A stretch of 64,000 nt of DNA from Delphinus delphis (Eukaryota; Chordata; Mammalia; Artiodactyla; Delphinidae): contig NC_082683.1 in the NCBI RefSeq assembly GCF_949987515.2, forward strand, positions 99,249,918-99,313,917, written 5' to 3'. The position numbers and the translations under genes are program-made. Position 1 is the first letter of the stretch; every line of letters begins with the position of its first letter. The notes beneath the pieces are model-generated. The model saw only the letters and a list, made by a program, of their open reading frames with translations. It ran no database searches and was not told where the DNA came from. Below are positions 23,582 through 34,219 of this stretch, piece after piece.

Positions 23582-23938
23582 TTTTAAAATGTATTTATTT
23601 TATTTATTTATTTTTGGCTGCATTGGGTCTTTGTTGCTGTGCGTGGGCTTTCTCTAGTTGCAGTGAGCGGGGGCTACTCTTTGTTGTGGTGCGCAGGCTT
23701 CTCATTATGGTGGCTTCCCTTGTTGTGGAGCACAGGCTCTAGGTGCACGGGCTTCAGTAGTTGTGGCACACGGGCTTCAGTAGTTGTGGCTCGTGGGCTC
23801 TAGAGTGCAGCGTCAGTAGTTGTGGTGCACGGGCTTAGTTGCTTCGCAGCATGTGGGATCTTCCCGAACCAGGGCTCGAACCCGTGTCCCCTGCATTGGC
23901 AGGCAGATTCTTAACCACTGCGCCACCAGGGAAGTCCC
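23582..23938 (-). mobile_element. CHR SINE, long form
   Basis: About 357 bp in reverse orientation. It retains an internal part ('GGCTGCATTGGGTCTTTGTTG', 'CTCATTATGGTGGCTTCCC', repeated 'CAGTAGTTGTGG') that the short copies lack. The target duplication is GATATTTTTATCTTT (23567) and GATATTTTAATCTTT (23939), one mismatch. It was inserted in the old L1. Confidence 0.93.
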
Positions 23939-24053
23939 GATATTTTAATCTTTACGTAATATCCCTCTTTGTCTTTTGAAATTTTCATTGCTCTGAAAGT
24001 CTCCATCAGATATTGATACAGTCATTACTGCTTTTTAAAAAAATTAATGTTTT

Positions 24054-24352
24054 GGGCTTCCCTGGTGGTGCAGTGGTTGAGAATTTGCCTGCTAATGCAG
24101 GGGACACGGGTTCGAGCCCTGGTCTGGGAAGATCCCACATGCCGCAGAGCAACTAGGCCCGTGAGCCACAACTACTGAGCCTGCGCGTCTGGAGCCTGTG
24201 CTCCGCAACAAGAGAGGCCGCGACAGTGAGAGGCCCGCGCGCCACAATGAAGAGTGGTCCCCGCTTGCCACAACTAGAGAAAGCCCTTGCACAGAAACGA
24301 AGACCCAACACAGCCAAAAATAAATAAATTAAAAGAAGGCTAAACATGAAAA
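24054..24352 (+). mobile_element. CHR SINE, intermediate/long form
   Basis: Head 'GGGCTTCCCTGGTGGTGCAG'. It continues past the usual short-form end into 'CCACAATGAAGAGTGGTCCCC' and 'AGACCCAACACAGCCAAAAATAAATAAATT'. The target duplication AAAAAATTAATGTTT flanks it (to 24053, and again ending 24369). Oriented opposite to the copy ending 115 bp upstream. Confidence 0.93.
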
Positions 24353-24521
24353 AAAAAAAATTAATGTTTGCATAGTGAAACTTTTCTTATCCTTTAAGCC
24401 TACTTCTGTTGTTGAATTTGGACTGAGTTTCTTATAGGAAGTTCATATATATATATATATTTTTAATGCATGCTGTCACTCTGTCTTGATTAGTATGTAG
24501 ATCATTTACATTTAAGGTAAT

Positions 24522-24899
24522 TGTCTTGGTCTACTTGGGCTGCCGTAACAATACCATAGACTGGATGACTTAAACAATAACATTTATTTTCTCACAGTTC
24601 TGGAGACTGAGATGTCCAAGATCAAGGTGTTGGCAGGGTAGGTTTCATTCTGAGACATCTCCTCTTGGCTTGCAGGTGGCTGCCATCTTGCTGTTTGCTC
24701 ATATGATCTCTTTGTGTGTGGGAGGAAAGAGGATGGAACTATCTAGTGTCTCTTCTTATAAGGACATTAATCCTATTGGATCAGGACCCCACCCTTTTTT
24801 ACCTCATTTAACCTTAGTTACCTCCTAAAGGCCCTGTCTCCAAATAGGACTTCATCATATGAATTTGTGTAGGGATGATGCACAATTCAGTCCATAGCA
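24522..24899 (-). mobile_element. MaLR LTR (MLT1-type), antisense solo, with exact target duplication
   Basis: Starts 'TGTCTTGGTCTACTTGGGCTGC'. It contains 'TATTTTCTCACAGTTCTGGAGACTG' and ends 'CAATTCAGTCCATAGCA'. Flanked by the exact 5-bp duplication GTAAT (24517-24521 and 24900-24904), as expected for an ERVL-MaLR insertion. Removing the LTR and one GTAAT rejoins the surrounding old L1 text. No internal genes. Confidence 0.9.
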
Positions 24900-26010
24900 G
24901 TAATTGTCAAATTGTTAGCACTTAAGTCTGCCATTTTATTATTTGTATTCTGTTTGTATCCTCTGGTTCTCATCCCTGTCTCTCTTGTCTTCATGTGGGT
25001 TACTTGAACATAATATATAGTTTTTGTAGTGGGTGCTCTGAATACATATATATGTATTCAGTCTCCTGGTATGAACATTTTACCACTTTGAGTAAAGTGT
25101 GAATAATATGTTACACTTGTGAGGAAAGTGTGAAAACCTGACTTCCATTTAGGTTCCTTTACCTTCCTCATGTTTAAATATTAGACACCAGATGGCATTA
25201 CAATTTTTGTTTCAATCCTCAAATATGATGTAGAAAACCCATGAGAAGTATAGTCTATTGTATGTACTCATATTTCTGCTCTTTCTGTTATTCTTTCTTC
25301 TTTACGCTCCAAGATTCCATTATTTCTTTTTTATCATTTCCTTTCTGTTTTGAGAACAACTTTTAGCCCTTCTTTAAGGGTATATCTGCTAGTGACAAAT
25401 TCTTTTAGAAAATCTTCTTTCTTTGATGATGTCATTTTTCCATTTCATTCCTGAGGGATAGTTTCTCTGGATATAGAATTTGTGGTTGACAGTTCTTTTC
25501 TTTGGTGCTTGATAAATGATGTGTGTTCCTTCCTTTTGGTCTCCGTGGTTTTAGATGAGAAATCCACTGTCATTCAAACTGGTGTTCCTCTTTAGATAAT
25601 GCATGTTTTTCTCTTGCTGCTTTCCAGATGTTTTCTTTGCCTTTAGTTTGCAGAAGGTTAATTATGATTTGTTTTGCCGTGTATTTCCTTTGGTTTATCC
25701 TGTGGTGTTTGCTCAGTTTCTTGCATCTGCACATTTGTTTGGTTTGCCAGTTTGAAGGCGTTTTTGGCCATTATTTCCTTGAATACTCTTTCAGTTCTAT
25801 TCTCTTTTCTCCTCTCCTTCTGGGACTCTGCTGATACAAATGTTGGTTCTTTAAGAGTCCTATAGGTTCCTGAGGGTTTGTTCAGTTGTGTTCAGTCTAT
25901 TTTCTCTGTTCCTCAGATTGGTCAAATTCTATTCTTCCTTTTTTCAAGTTTACTGATTCTATCCTCTGTCATTTCCACTGTGCTATTGAGCCTATCCAGA
26001 GAGTATTTCT

Positions 26011-26090
26011 TTCTTTCTTTCTTTTTTTTTTTTGTTTTTTAGAGCAGTTTTATGATTACAGAAAAATTGAAAGTACAGAGTTCCCATATA
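26011..26090 (-). mobile_element. Severely truncated L1 3' end (about 80 bp), antisense
   Basis: A T-run followed by 'GTTTTTTAGAGCAGTTTTATGATTACAGAAAAATTG' and 'AAGTACAGAGTTCCCATATA' is the last 80 bp or so of an old L1 3' UTR in reverse. CCAGAGAGTA at 25996-26005 and again at 26091-26100 marks the target duplication inside the host L1. Confidence 0.75.
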
Positions 26091-26164
26091 CCAGAGAGTA
26101 CTTATTTCTATCAGTGTATTTTTTTGGTTCTGTGATTTCCATTTAGTTCCTTTTTATAAGTTCT

Positions 26165-26898
26165 ACTTTTTTACTCATTATAATTTTTTTAAAATTGAGG
26201 TATAATTGACACATAATGTTACATTAATTTCAGGTATACAGTATAATGATTCTATATGTGTATACATTGCAAAATGATCACCACAATAAGTCTAGTTAAC
26301 GTGTGTCATCTTACATTGTTACAAAAAAATCCTTTTTCTTGTTTGAGAACTTTTAAGATCTACTCTCTTAACAGCTTTCAACTTTCAAATATGCAATACA
26401 GTATTATTAACTACAGTCCCCATACTATACATTACATCCCCATGACTTATTTATTTTATAACCGGAAGTTTGTACCTTTTGACCCCCTTCGCCCATTTCT
26501 CTGATCCCCAACCCTTCTTCTGGCAAGCACAAATCTGATCTCTGTTTCTAGGAACTTGGTGTTTTTGTTTTCAGATTCCACATACAAGTGAGATCATACA
26601 GTATTTGTCTTTGTCTGACTTAATTCACTTAGCATAATGCCCTTGAGGTTCATCTGTGTTATCACAAATGGTAAGATTTCATGCTTTTTTATGACTTAGC
26701 AATATTCCATTATATATATATGCCACATTTTCTCTATCCATTCATCATTAATTGATACTTAAGTTGTTCCCATATCTTGGCTGTTGTAAATAATGCTGCA
26801 GTGAACATGGGAGTACATATATCTTTTTGAATTAGTGTTTTACTTTTCTTCAGATAAATACCCAGAAGTGGAATTGCTGGAGTATATGGTAGTTCTAT

Positions 26899-26902
<4 letters not shown>
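26165..26902 (-). mobile_element. Old L1 3' end, antisense, inserted in the larger L1
   Basis: Runs from 'AAAATTGAGGTATAATTGACACATAATG' through 'CCCCATACTATACATTACATCCCCATGAC' and 'TTAGCAATATTCCATTATATA' to 'CCAGAAGTGGAATTGCTGG', and stops at a TA repeat. Similar in type to the copy at 6535. Non-coding. Confidence 0.85.
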
Positions 26903-26946
<44 letters not shown>

Positions 26947-26980
26947 AATAAATATTTATTGTAATTATTTACATATATAT
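26903..26980. repeat. (TA)n microsatellite plus 13-bp inverted repeat
   Basis: A TA run at 26904-26943 is followed by TATATGTAAATAA (26939-26951) and its exact reverse complement TTATTTACATATA (26965-26977), with a 13-base spacer. It lies at the 5'-truncation end of an inserted L1. Such AT palindromes can form cruciforms and are often length-variable. Confidence 0.88.
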
Positions 26981-28219
26981 ATTTGTTGAGGTTTTTGCTT
27001 TTCATTTGTTTCAATAGAATATGAAACTGATTACTGAAGCATTTTTATGACCACTGCTTTACCTTTCCTGTCAGATAATTCCAACGTCTGATTCACCTTT
27101 GTATGGATGGCACTTTATTGTCTTTTCTCATTTGAGTTGCGATGTTCTTGTTTTTGGAATGACGGGTGACTTTTTTTTTTTTTTAATTGCATTCTGGCCT
27201 TTTTGTCTATTGTGTTGAATATTCTGAGTCCTATTTAAGTCTTTTGTTTTAACAGGTAGTTATCCTGTTAAGGTTTAGAATGGCATCCTGCCTCCTTTTG
27301 TGGGCTGTGATTCCAGTGATAGCTTAATTTTTAGAACCTTTGTGGTGTTATTTTGTTCTGCTTAGTTTATCTAGTACCACTGGAGCTCCCACTGGTTCCT
27401 GCTGGTGCTGCTAGAGGAGGTGGAAAGGCTTTCCCTAGGCTGGGCTACCTCACGTCTCTGTATGGAATACAGAGGGATGTTTCAGGTCTGTGGGGCCAAA
27501 GACTGCCCCCCAGGCTGGTCACTTGTTGTGGTGAAATTTTTCTTGCCAGTGCCATTTGGACATCCAGTTATCTCTCAGTAGGACAGGGAAGTCTCAGGTT
27601 TTTAGAAGGAGATTGCTTCCCCAGACTGCTTCTTCTTAGTGGGACTCCCAGTCATACCCCCTTGCTTTTGGTGGCGGGCTTATCAGGCACTGTTGGAGAG
27701 ATTCTTGTTCAGTTCTGGAGAGGAATGAGCCTGCTGGTCTGCCTTCTATGCTAGATTGGGTATTGGGACATGTCAGGACTGGGTTGCTGTCTTCTGTTGG
27801 GTGGGGGGCACATCAGATACCCTACTTCTGTGTTGTTTCTCTGGTCTCAGGATCCCAAACCTATATGCCTTCCTTTTACCACCTTCCAAAGTCTCTTTGG
27901 GTTCTCTTTTTCACTATTTTTAGGGTTTATAGTTGTACTTACAGGGGAGGAGCAGGGAGAAACCAGTCTAGGCCGTCTTGTCTGGACTGAAAGTCCTAAT
28001 TATGTTTTAAAATGTTTAAAAATTTTAATTTACGTTTACTTTAACAGAGAATACCTTTTGTTTGAAGATATCTTACTTCTTATATACTGACTTCAACAAT
28101 GACCTTATGTGATCATATAAAGGTTGATTTTGTGTACATTACTTTTACTTTGCCAACCAGGAATATATATATAGGTATTTCTACAGTGAATCAAAATTGG
28201 GTGAATAAAATTTTTGTTT

Positions 28220-29060
28220 TTTGAATGGGTAAACTGCCGTTGTGTTCAATCAACTCCATTTATTGAAACTCTTTTCCCCACCACACTTGCAATATAATTT
28301 TTCTTATAAATCTAGGAGTGAGTCTTTTTCTGAACACACTATACCAGCGCTGACAGTAGACGTATAATGCAAGTCACAAATGTGAGACATACGTGTAACT
28401 ATAAGTTTTTTGTAGCCACATTAAAAAAGGTAAAAAGAAACTGATGAAATTTATTTTAATAATATATTTTATTTAACTAAGTATATAAAAATGTTAACAA
28501 GTAATCAATATGAAATTATTGAGGTATTTTACATTTTTTGGTACTGTGTCTTTTATATCTGGCATATATTTTACATTTACAGCAGATCTCAATTCAGACA
28601 CAAAATTGTCATCAGAAATACTTGATCTGTACCTGGGTTTCAGAAAATTTACAGTTGAAAAAGTAGATTCACATACCTCAGTTAGTCCAAACCGTGGTTA
28701 AAAGTTTTCCAGTAACTGCTCAATTATCAGTTCTTGAATTTAAATTCATTAAAATAAAAGAAATTCAAAATTTAATTCCTGAATTGCACTAGCCACATTT
28801 CAGGTGCTCAGTAGTCATATGTGTCTGGTGGCTACTGTATTGGACAGTACAGCTCTATTCAGTTCTGTTTTTCTATTGTCTGTCCGCGCTCCAGTAACAT
28901 ATTGTCTTAATTTACTATAACTGTATAATAAGTCTTGATATCTGGTGGTATAATGTCTTCCAACTTTATTCTTGGCTATTATTAATCCTTTAAACTGGCA
29001 TGTGAATTTTAGAATCACCTTGTCAACTTCCAGTAGCATTTTTTTCCCCACAGTTACTGC
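28220..29060 (-). mobile_element. Old L1 ORF2 fragment, antisense, split by a hAT element
   Basis: The left part has 'CAACTCCATTTATTGAAACTC' and 'CTAGGAGTGAGTCTTTTTCTG'. After the hAT insertion the right part continues 'TTCAGTTCTGTTTTTCTATTG', 'ATTTACTATAACTGTATAATAAGTCTTGATATCTGG' and 'GTGAATTTTAGAATCACCTTGTC'. Together these follow the order of an old L1 3' ORF2 region in reverse. Confidence 0.75.
28345..28852. mobile_element. hAT-Charlie-type non-autonomous DNA transposon, family name uncertain
   Basis: The ends 'CAGCGCTGACAGTAGA' and 'TATTGGACAGTACAG' are eroded inverted repeats. Inside are 'TTTTTGTAGCCACATTAAAAAAGGTAAAAAGAAAC', 'CAGCAGATCTCAATTCAGACAC' and 'GCACTAGCCACATTTCAGGTGCTCAGTAG', typical of a well-known mammalian hAT MITE-like family. 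The flanks 'CACTATAC' and 'CTCTATTC' are a decayed 8-bp duplication. The 63-codon frame at 28510 has no transposase motif. Confidence 0.8.
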
Positions 29061-29439
29061 CATTCTCAATGTTATATATGATGACAAGAAAAATGAAGCC
29101 ATATTGAGATATGGAGGTTGGCTAGTTAGTTGTCTTGGTCCTTTTCCTAGCTAAGCAACTGGTTCTGAAACATCAGCATCACTGTTCCTGCTAATTCATT
29201 ATCTGCACCTCTGCAAATTATAAAATATAATATGAAGTGACATGGGCTTTTCAAGATCATTGTGAATATCAGTTATTCAAGTCATAAATCAGATATGACT
29301 TTAAAAATATAATACAGAATATGAAAAAAAATAAATATATTTCCTTATTTCCTCTTATTTTATTAGAGAGTGGAACCTAATGAGGTGTTAGGACCAGAGA
29401 AGAGGTTGGAGTAGTTTGCTGGTACTGTAAATTACACAC

Positions 29440-29516
29440 TTCTCTATACTATTTCTAGTACTAAGCACAGGCCCTGACATATAGTAGGCATTCAAATATT
29501 TGAATAAATAAATGGA
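29440..29516 (+). repeat. L2 3' tail
   Basis: 'AAGCACAGGCCCTGACATATAGTAGGCATTCAAATATTTGAATAAATAAATGG' matches the 3' end of L2 ('CCTGGCACATAGTAGGCGCTCAATAAATATTTG' in the consensus). Confidence 0.75.
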
Positions 29517-29519
29517 GAC

Positions 29520-30600
29520 AATATATTTTGAACTCTCCAATCAGATGTGGAGCCGTTATACTTATTCACAAGCTAGGCCCTCTACTACTGCAAACTGACC
29601 TTTTTTCATTAAAATGGCTGAGTAATATTATACAAGGTAATATATGGCATTTAAGCTTTGTGGCATTTCTTTAATATGTGAAAAGAGGTGTTTGGGGACA
29701 TAGTTATAATAGAATTACTATATAATTTGGTGTAACTCATGAAGCATGATGTATGATGAGGAAGTGAATTGCTCTGATTTGAATAGAACACTATTAAAGT
29801 AAATCATCTCATGTGTTTTAAACAGGTCCCAAATCGTAGTCACACAAGACCAGTTATCTGGCTAATTGTTCTAATCCAAACATTGCCACATTTAAATCTT
29901 TGACTTCATCACCACCCCTGTGAACTAACTTATTAAATTCTTATATCAAAGAAATTTTTCTAATGGAATAGAGTATCCTAAAGTAATTTCCACACAGTTC
30001 TTTTAAGTTAGAAAATGTTTTAAAACTCAATATGTCTATGGTATTAGGTTGAGCAGTCAAGAAAACATCCACTGGGTTTCAGGTTGAGCAGTCAAGAAAG
30101 CATTCATTGGATTTCTTTTTCTGACAATATGACTGCCTGCATCTTTAAGTTATAAAACATTTAAAACATGCTTGTTTTAAAAAAAGAAAAAGCATGACAA
30201 CAGAAAGTCATTTTAAATGAATGGATGAGTTTGCAAAAAGGAGCAAACAGTATGTCAGGAAAGTTAAGATGGCTTTGAAGCCACTGGATACCTGGGGGAC
30301 ATATACAGACCTAGGTGACCTATAGCTTTAGAGCACAGAGAGGCTGGGGAGTAAGATGTGGGCTTCCACAGGTTGAGAAGCCAGACTGGAGGCTACTTTA
30401 GGGAAAGGGCAAGCAAGTATAAAGCAAAAAAAAAAAAGTACTTACTGTGCAGAAGTAGGCAGAGAAAATGTTCTCCCTGGCCTTGGCTCTGAATAGAGGT
30501 TAAAAGCAAAAAAATTCTCCGCTGAGAATTTGTGGCTGCTTATTCGCCCTCATATGTGCATTTGGAGTTAAATTAATGCTGTTTGCATGATCTGAGAAAG
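29520..30600. other. No gene; contains a 35-bp tandem duplication
   Basis: Unassigned AT-rich sequence apart from the duplication at 30046-30115 listed separately. An A-run lies at about 30426-30437. Confidence 0.5.
30046..30115. repeat. Two-copy tandem duplication, 35-bp unit
   Basis: Copy 1 (30046-30080) and copy 2 (30081-30115) abut exactly. Both begin AGGTTGAGCAGTCAAGAAA. They match at 31 of 35 positions, and all four differences are transitions (A/G, C/T, C/T, G/A). Confidence 0.95.
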
Positions 30601-33600
30601 CCTACACAAGAATTATAATTTAACCCAGACCTGGGTCTTTAATGCTCCAGGTGCTTGGCAGAACCATACTTAAGTCCTATCTGGAAGTAAACATCTTAAA
30701 CCAAGTTGCAAAGAATTGCCGCAGAGATACATAAAATCCAAGCACACAATCAGAACTTACTGTCATAACAAGCCACCATGAGTGAGGGTCAGTAAGAACA
30801 CCATACCAAAAGACCAAACCCAGTAGACTTCAGTTATTGGAATATAAGTGTGGTTTTTGAAAGGAGTATTTTAGTATTATTAAAGGAATAAAAGGAGAAA
30901 TTGAAAACATCATAAGGAGCAAGTGATTTTTATTGACCAGGCAGTTTTGAAAATGAACCAAATAGAAGTTATAGAAATGTAAAATGAAAAACAAATTTTT
31001 AAAAATCAATAGTAAGGTTAAATAGGAGATTAGACACAGCAGAAGATGACTAGAAGGTAGTTCTGAAGCTAATACACAGAAAGCAGCATAGAGGCAGAGG
31101 GATGGAAATTGTGATAAAAAGTATAAGAGACATAGGGAATAAATTACAAAAGATGATAGAGGGAGAATGGGGAAGAGACAATATTTGACGTGATTAATAG
31201 CTGAAATTTTTCTAGAAAAAAGATCCTAATCTTCACATTTTAGAAGCCCCCAAATACAAAGAAATCCATACCTGGGCACATGGACTCATTGTAGTGAAAT
31301 GCAGAACAGTAAAGGCAAAGACAAAGATCTAATAATAGAAACCTGATACAGGGAAAAAATCAAAATGCTGAAAGAAAATAAGGGCCAATCGAGAATTGTA
31401 TTTCTAGTGAAACAGTCTTTCAAACATGAAGGCAAAATATATTTTCAGATAAACAAAAACAGGGAGTTTACCTAAAACCTCCCTCCTCCAAATAACTTTG
31501 AATGATTTACTTCTGATCTTAGAAGGAAGGTTTGAGGTGTAAGAAAGAACATGATGAAGTAAAATGGTAGATATGGGGATAAATCTGAACGTACATTAAT
31601 GATGTAAAACAAAAATGTTTAATTTGTGGAGTTTAAAAGACCTCAATAATATCAGAGTTGTTAAATACTGTATTACAATTTGATGTAAATGGGAAGGAGA
31701 TAACTAGATTTAAAACCTCTTCAGGCCCTTGTATTGTTTGAGAACAAGCTAAAAGATGGAATTTCTGTAAATATGAAAGTTAAAAATGAAAGCTTAACAT
31801 TTAAAAGAATGAAAACAGTAAATGTCTTCTAAATGAGGAAAGAAAAAATATGAGGAAAGAGCTAATTAGTTTAACAAAAGGCGAGAAAAAGAAAAAAGAA
31901 ACAAAATGTGAGAAAAATAAAGAGCACAAAGTAAAGTGGTAGAAATAAACCCAAATATCAGTAATCAAATTAAGTATTAATGGGCTAAATTCTTAACTTA
32001 AAAGACACAGGTCAAACTGAAAAGGAAAACAAAATCTAGCTACATGCTGTTGATAAGAGAACACTTGAAGGATAAGGACAGAAAAAAGTTGAAGGTAAAC
32101 CATGGAAAAAAATAGGGGAATACTAACCAAAATATTTTTTGGGTAGTGATGATATTGACAGACTGAATAGATTTTATGGCAAAATATTATTAGCATCTGA
32201 GAGGGGCTCTATATAATGATAAAATGTAGATTGTACTAGGATGCTATTTCTAAGTTTGTATGAACGTTATAGCTTAACTCCAAACTCTAAAGAAAAAAAA
32301 AATTGAATGAACTACCAGAAAATTTGGACAAATACATCATCATAGTAGGAAATTCTCATATACCTCTCTCAGTAACTCTTAGATTCAGAAAACAAAAGTA
32401 AATAAAGTTATAGAAGATGGAACATTATTAACAAATTTGATTTGGTGAATGTATATGGAACCCTGTTCCCAACAATTGCAAAATATACTTTTTTTTTTCT
32501 GCACATATTGAATATTCATGAAAATTGACCATGCTTTAGGCCAGGGGTTTGCAAACTTTTGGTAAATGGCCACATAATATGTATTTTCTGCTTTGTGGGT
32601 CATATGGTCTTTCTTGCAACTATTCAGCTCTGCTATTATAGATTGAAAGCAACTGTAGACAGTATGCAAACACATGGGTGTGACTATATTCCAATAAAGT
32701 TTTATTTATAAATACAGGTGACTAGCTGGATTTGGCCTATAGGTCTTAGTTTGCCAGCTCCTGCTCAAGGCCATAAAAGTCTCAATAAATTTCCCTATCA
32801 TGCAGACTACATTTTCTGACTGAAGTGCAATGAAGTTAGAAAAATCAATGATCTCCTCTCCACACCAACATATTCAATGCATACGTATAGGGGGAAAAGT
32901 CTTCTTAACTCCTTGATGAAAAGAAATCAAAATGGAAATTTAGAAAGTACTTGGCACTGAATATTAATGAAACTACTATAAATTATAGTTTGTAGAATGC
33001 AGCTAAAGTGGTGTTCACAGGAAGATTTATAACCTTAAAGGAGTATAAGAAGAAAGGCTGAAAATTAATGTGCTAATAATAAGCATGTGACATAATAAAT
33101 TAAAAAAACAAAGAAAATTAGAATAAATTCAAGCAAGGTAGAAGGAAGGATATAATAAAGACAAAAGCAGAAGTCAATGAATGAGATAAAACCCAGCAAA
33201 TCCAAAGTTGTTTTTCTTTCAAAGAAGACATTAATAAAAAAATATTAGGAATGAAAAATGGGATATAATGATGCTACAGATATTAAAGAAATAAGAGAAT
33301 TCTGTGAACATTTTTATGCTACAGAATTTGAAAATTTAGATGAAATGAACAAGTTCCTAGAAGAATGCAGCTTATCAAAATTGACTGAAGATATTAAAAA
33401 AACAACAGTTTGAGTAAAGAAATTAGGTCAGCAATACGAGATCTTCCTAAAAGAAAATAGGCTCAGACAGTGTTTCAAACATTAAAATAATGATAATTCT
33501 AGTGGCATAAAAACTCAGTAGAAACAAAAATAAAAACCTCTTCTATGAGATTAGTATATTCTGAATACTAAAACCAAATAAGGACAATGTGAGAGGAAAT

Positions 33601-34211
33601 TACTGGACCATTTCATTTATGAATGTACATTCAGAATTCCCAAACAAAATATAAGCAAACTAAGCAATGGTATAAAAGAAAGATAAGTCCAGCTTGTTCA
33701 TGACTAGCCAAGAATACAAAGGTATTGTAGCAACTCAACAGATATAGAGAAAGCATTTGATAAAATTCACCAGTATCCATTCAGGGGAAAAATTCTTAAC
33801 AAATGTGGAATGGAAGGAAACTTTCTTAACCTGTTGTAATTCACTAAAAACCTACAGCAACACACTCAATATCGAAATAGAGGCACTTAAAAAAAAAATC
33901 AGAGACATAACAAAGATGCTCATCATCACTGCTTCTACTATATATTGGAAGTTATAAATTATTTATAAAGTATAAATATATAAATTAGTTATGAGTTATG
34001 AAAAATATCTTTTTCAGTTGGAAATTCTAGCCAACTTGATGAGACAAGACAAAGAATGAAAGGTCTAAGATTTGGAAAGGAGGAAACAAAACGGTCATTA
34101 TTTGTAGATGATAGCATTGTCTACATAGAAAATTCCAAAGAGTCTGCAGAAAAATTATTAGTTTAAGTTGTTAGTTGTAAAGTAACAACTGGAAATGAAT
34201 AGCATTTAAAT
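30600..34211 (+). mobile_element. Old L1, sense, 5' portion (split by the younger L1 at 34220)
   Basis: ORF1-like text begins at roughly 30740-31480 ('GAAAATCATCATAAGG'-type A-rich sequence, 'GAAAGAAAATAAGGGCCAATCGAG'). ORF2 follows: 'GATGAAATGAACAAGTTCCTAG' (about 33339) is homologous to 'GGAGGAAATGGACAAATTC' of the younger L1 at 37362. The RT active-site codons read Phe-Val-Asp-Asp at 34101-34112. Frames are heavily broken. The start is approximate. The remainder is at 40122-40743. Confidence 0.75.
32542..32763 (+). mobile_element. hAT-Charlie non-autonomous element (MER58-like), inside the old L1
   Basis: 'CAGGGGTTTGCAAACTTTTGG' at the left and 'TAGTTTGCCAGCTCCTG' at the right are inverted repeats. 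Inside are 'CTGCTTTGTGGGTCATATGGTC' and 'TATTCCAATAAAGTTTTATTTATAAATACAGG'. Flanks CTTTAGGC and CTCAAGGC match at 6 of 8, as for a decayed hAT target duplication. The family name is from memory. A diverged antisense relative lies at 46668. Confidence 0.85.
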
Positions 34212-34219
34212 AAGCCAGA

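Larger units (their letters stand above)
21013..27993 (-). mobile_element. Old L1 (L1M type), antisense, nearly complete but fragmented
   Basis: Pieces of one antisense L1 follow in the correct reverse order. ORF2 RT is at 21020 ('ACTGGCCTCATAAAATGAGG'). Further ORF2 text lies at 21290-21800 and 22550-22630, then at 23065-23566 ('GGGATATTGAAGTTTCCAACTATAATTG'). ORF2/ORF1 text follows at 23953-26010. A 5' UTR-like part lies at 27000-27993, ending near 'CCGTCTTGTCTGG'. Later insertions interrupt it and are listed separately. All reading frames are broken. Confidence 0.8.

Noticed and set aside
23750..23860. Repeated 'CAGTAGTTGTGG' phrases suggesting a CRISPR-like or minisatellite array
   Set aside because: These are internal repeats of the long CHR SINE body, present also at 48130-48210 and reversed at 58600-58680.
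27353..27754. 133-codon plus-strand frame in GC-richer sequence
   Set aside because: It lies in the 5' UTR-like part of the old antisense L1. The higher GC is typical of that region, and no domain is visible.
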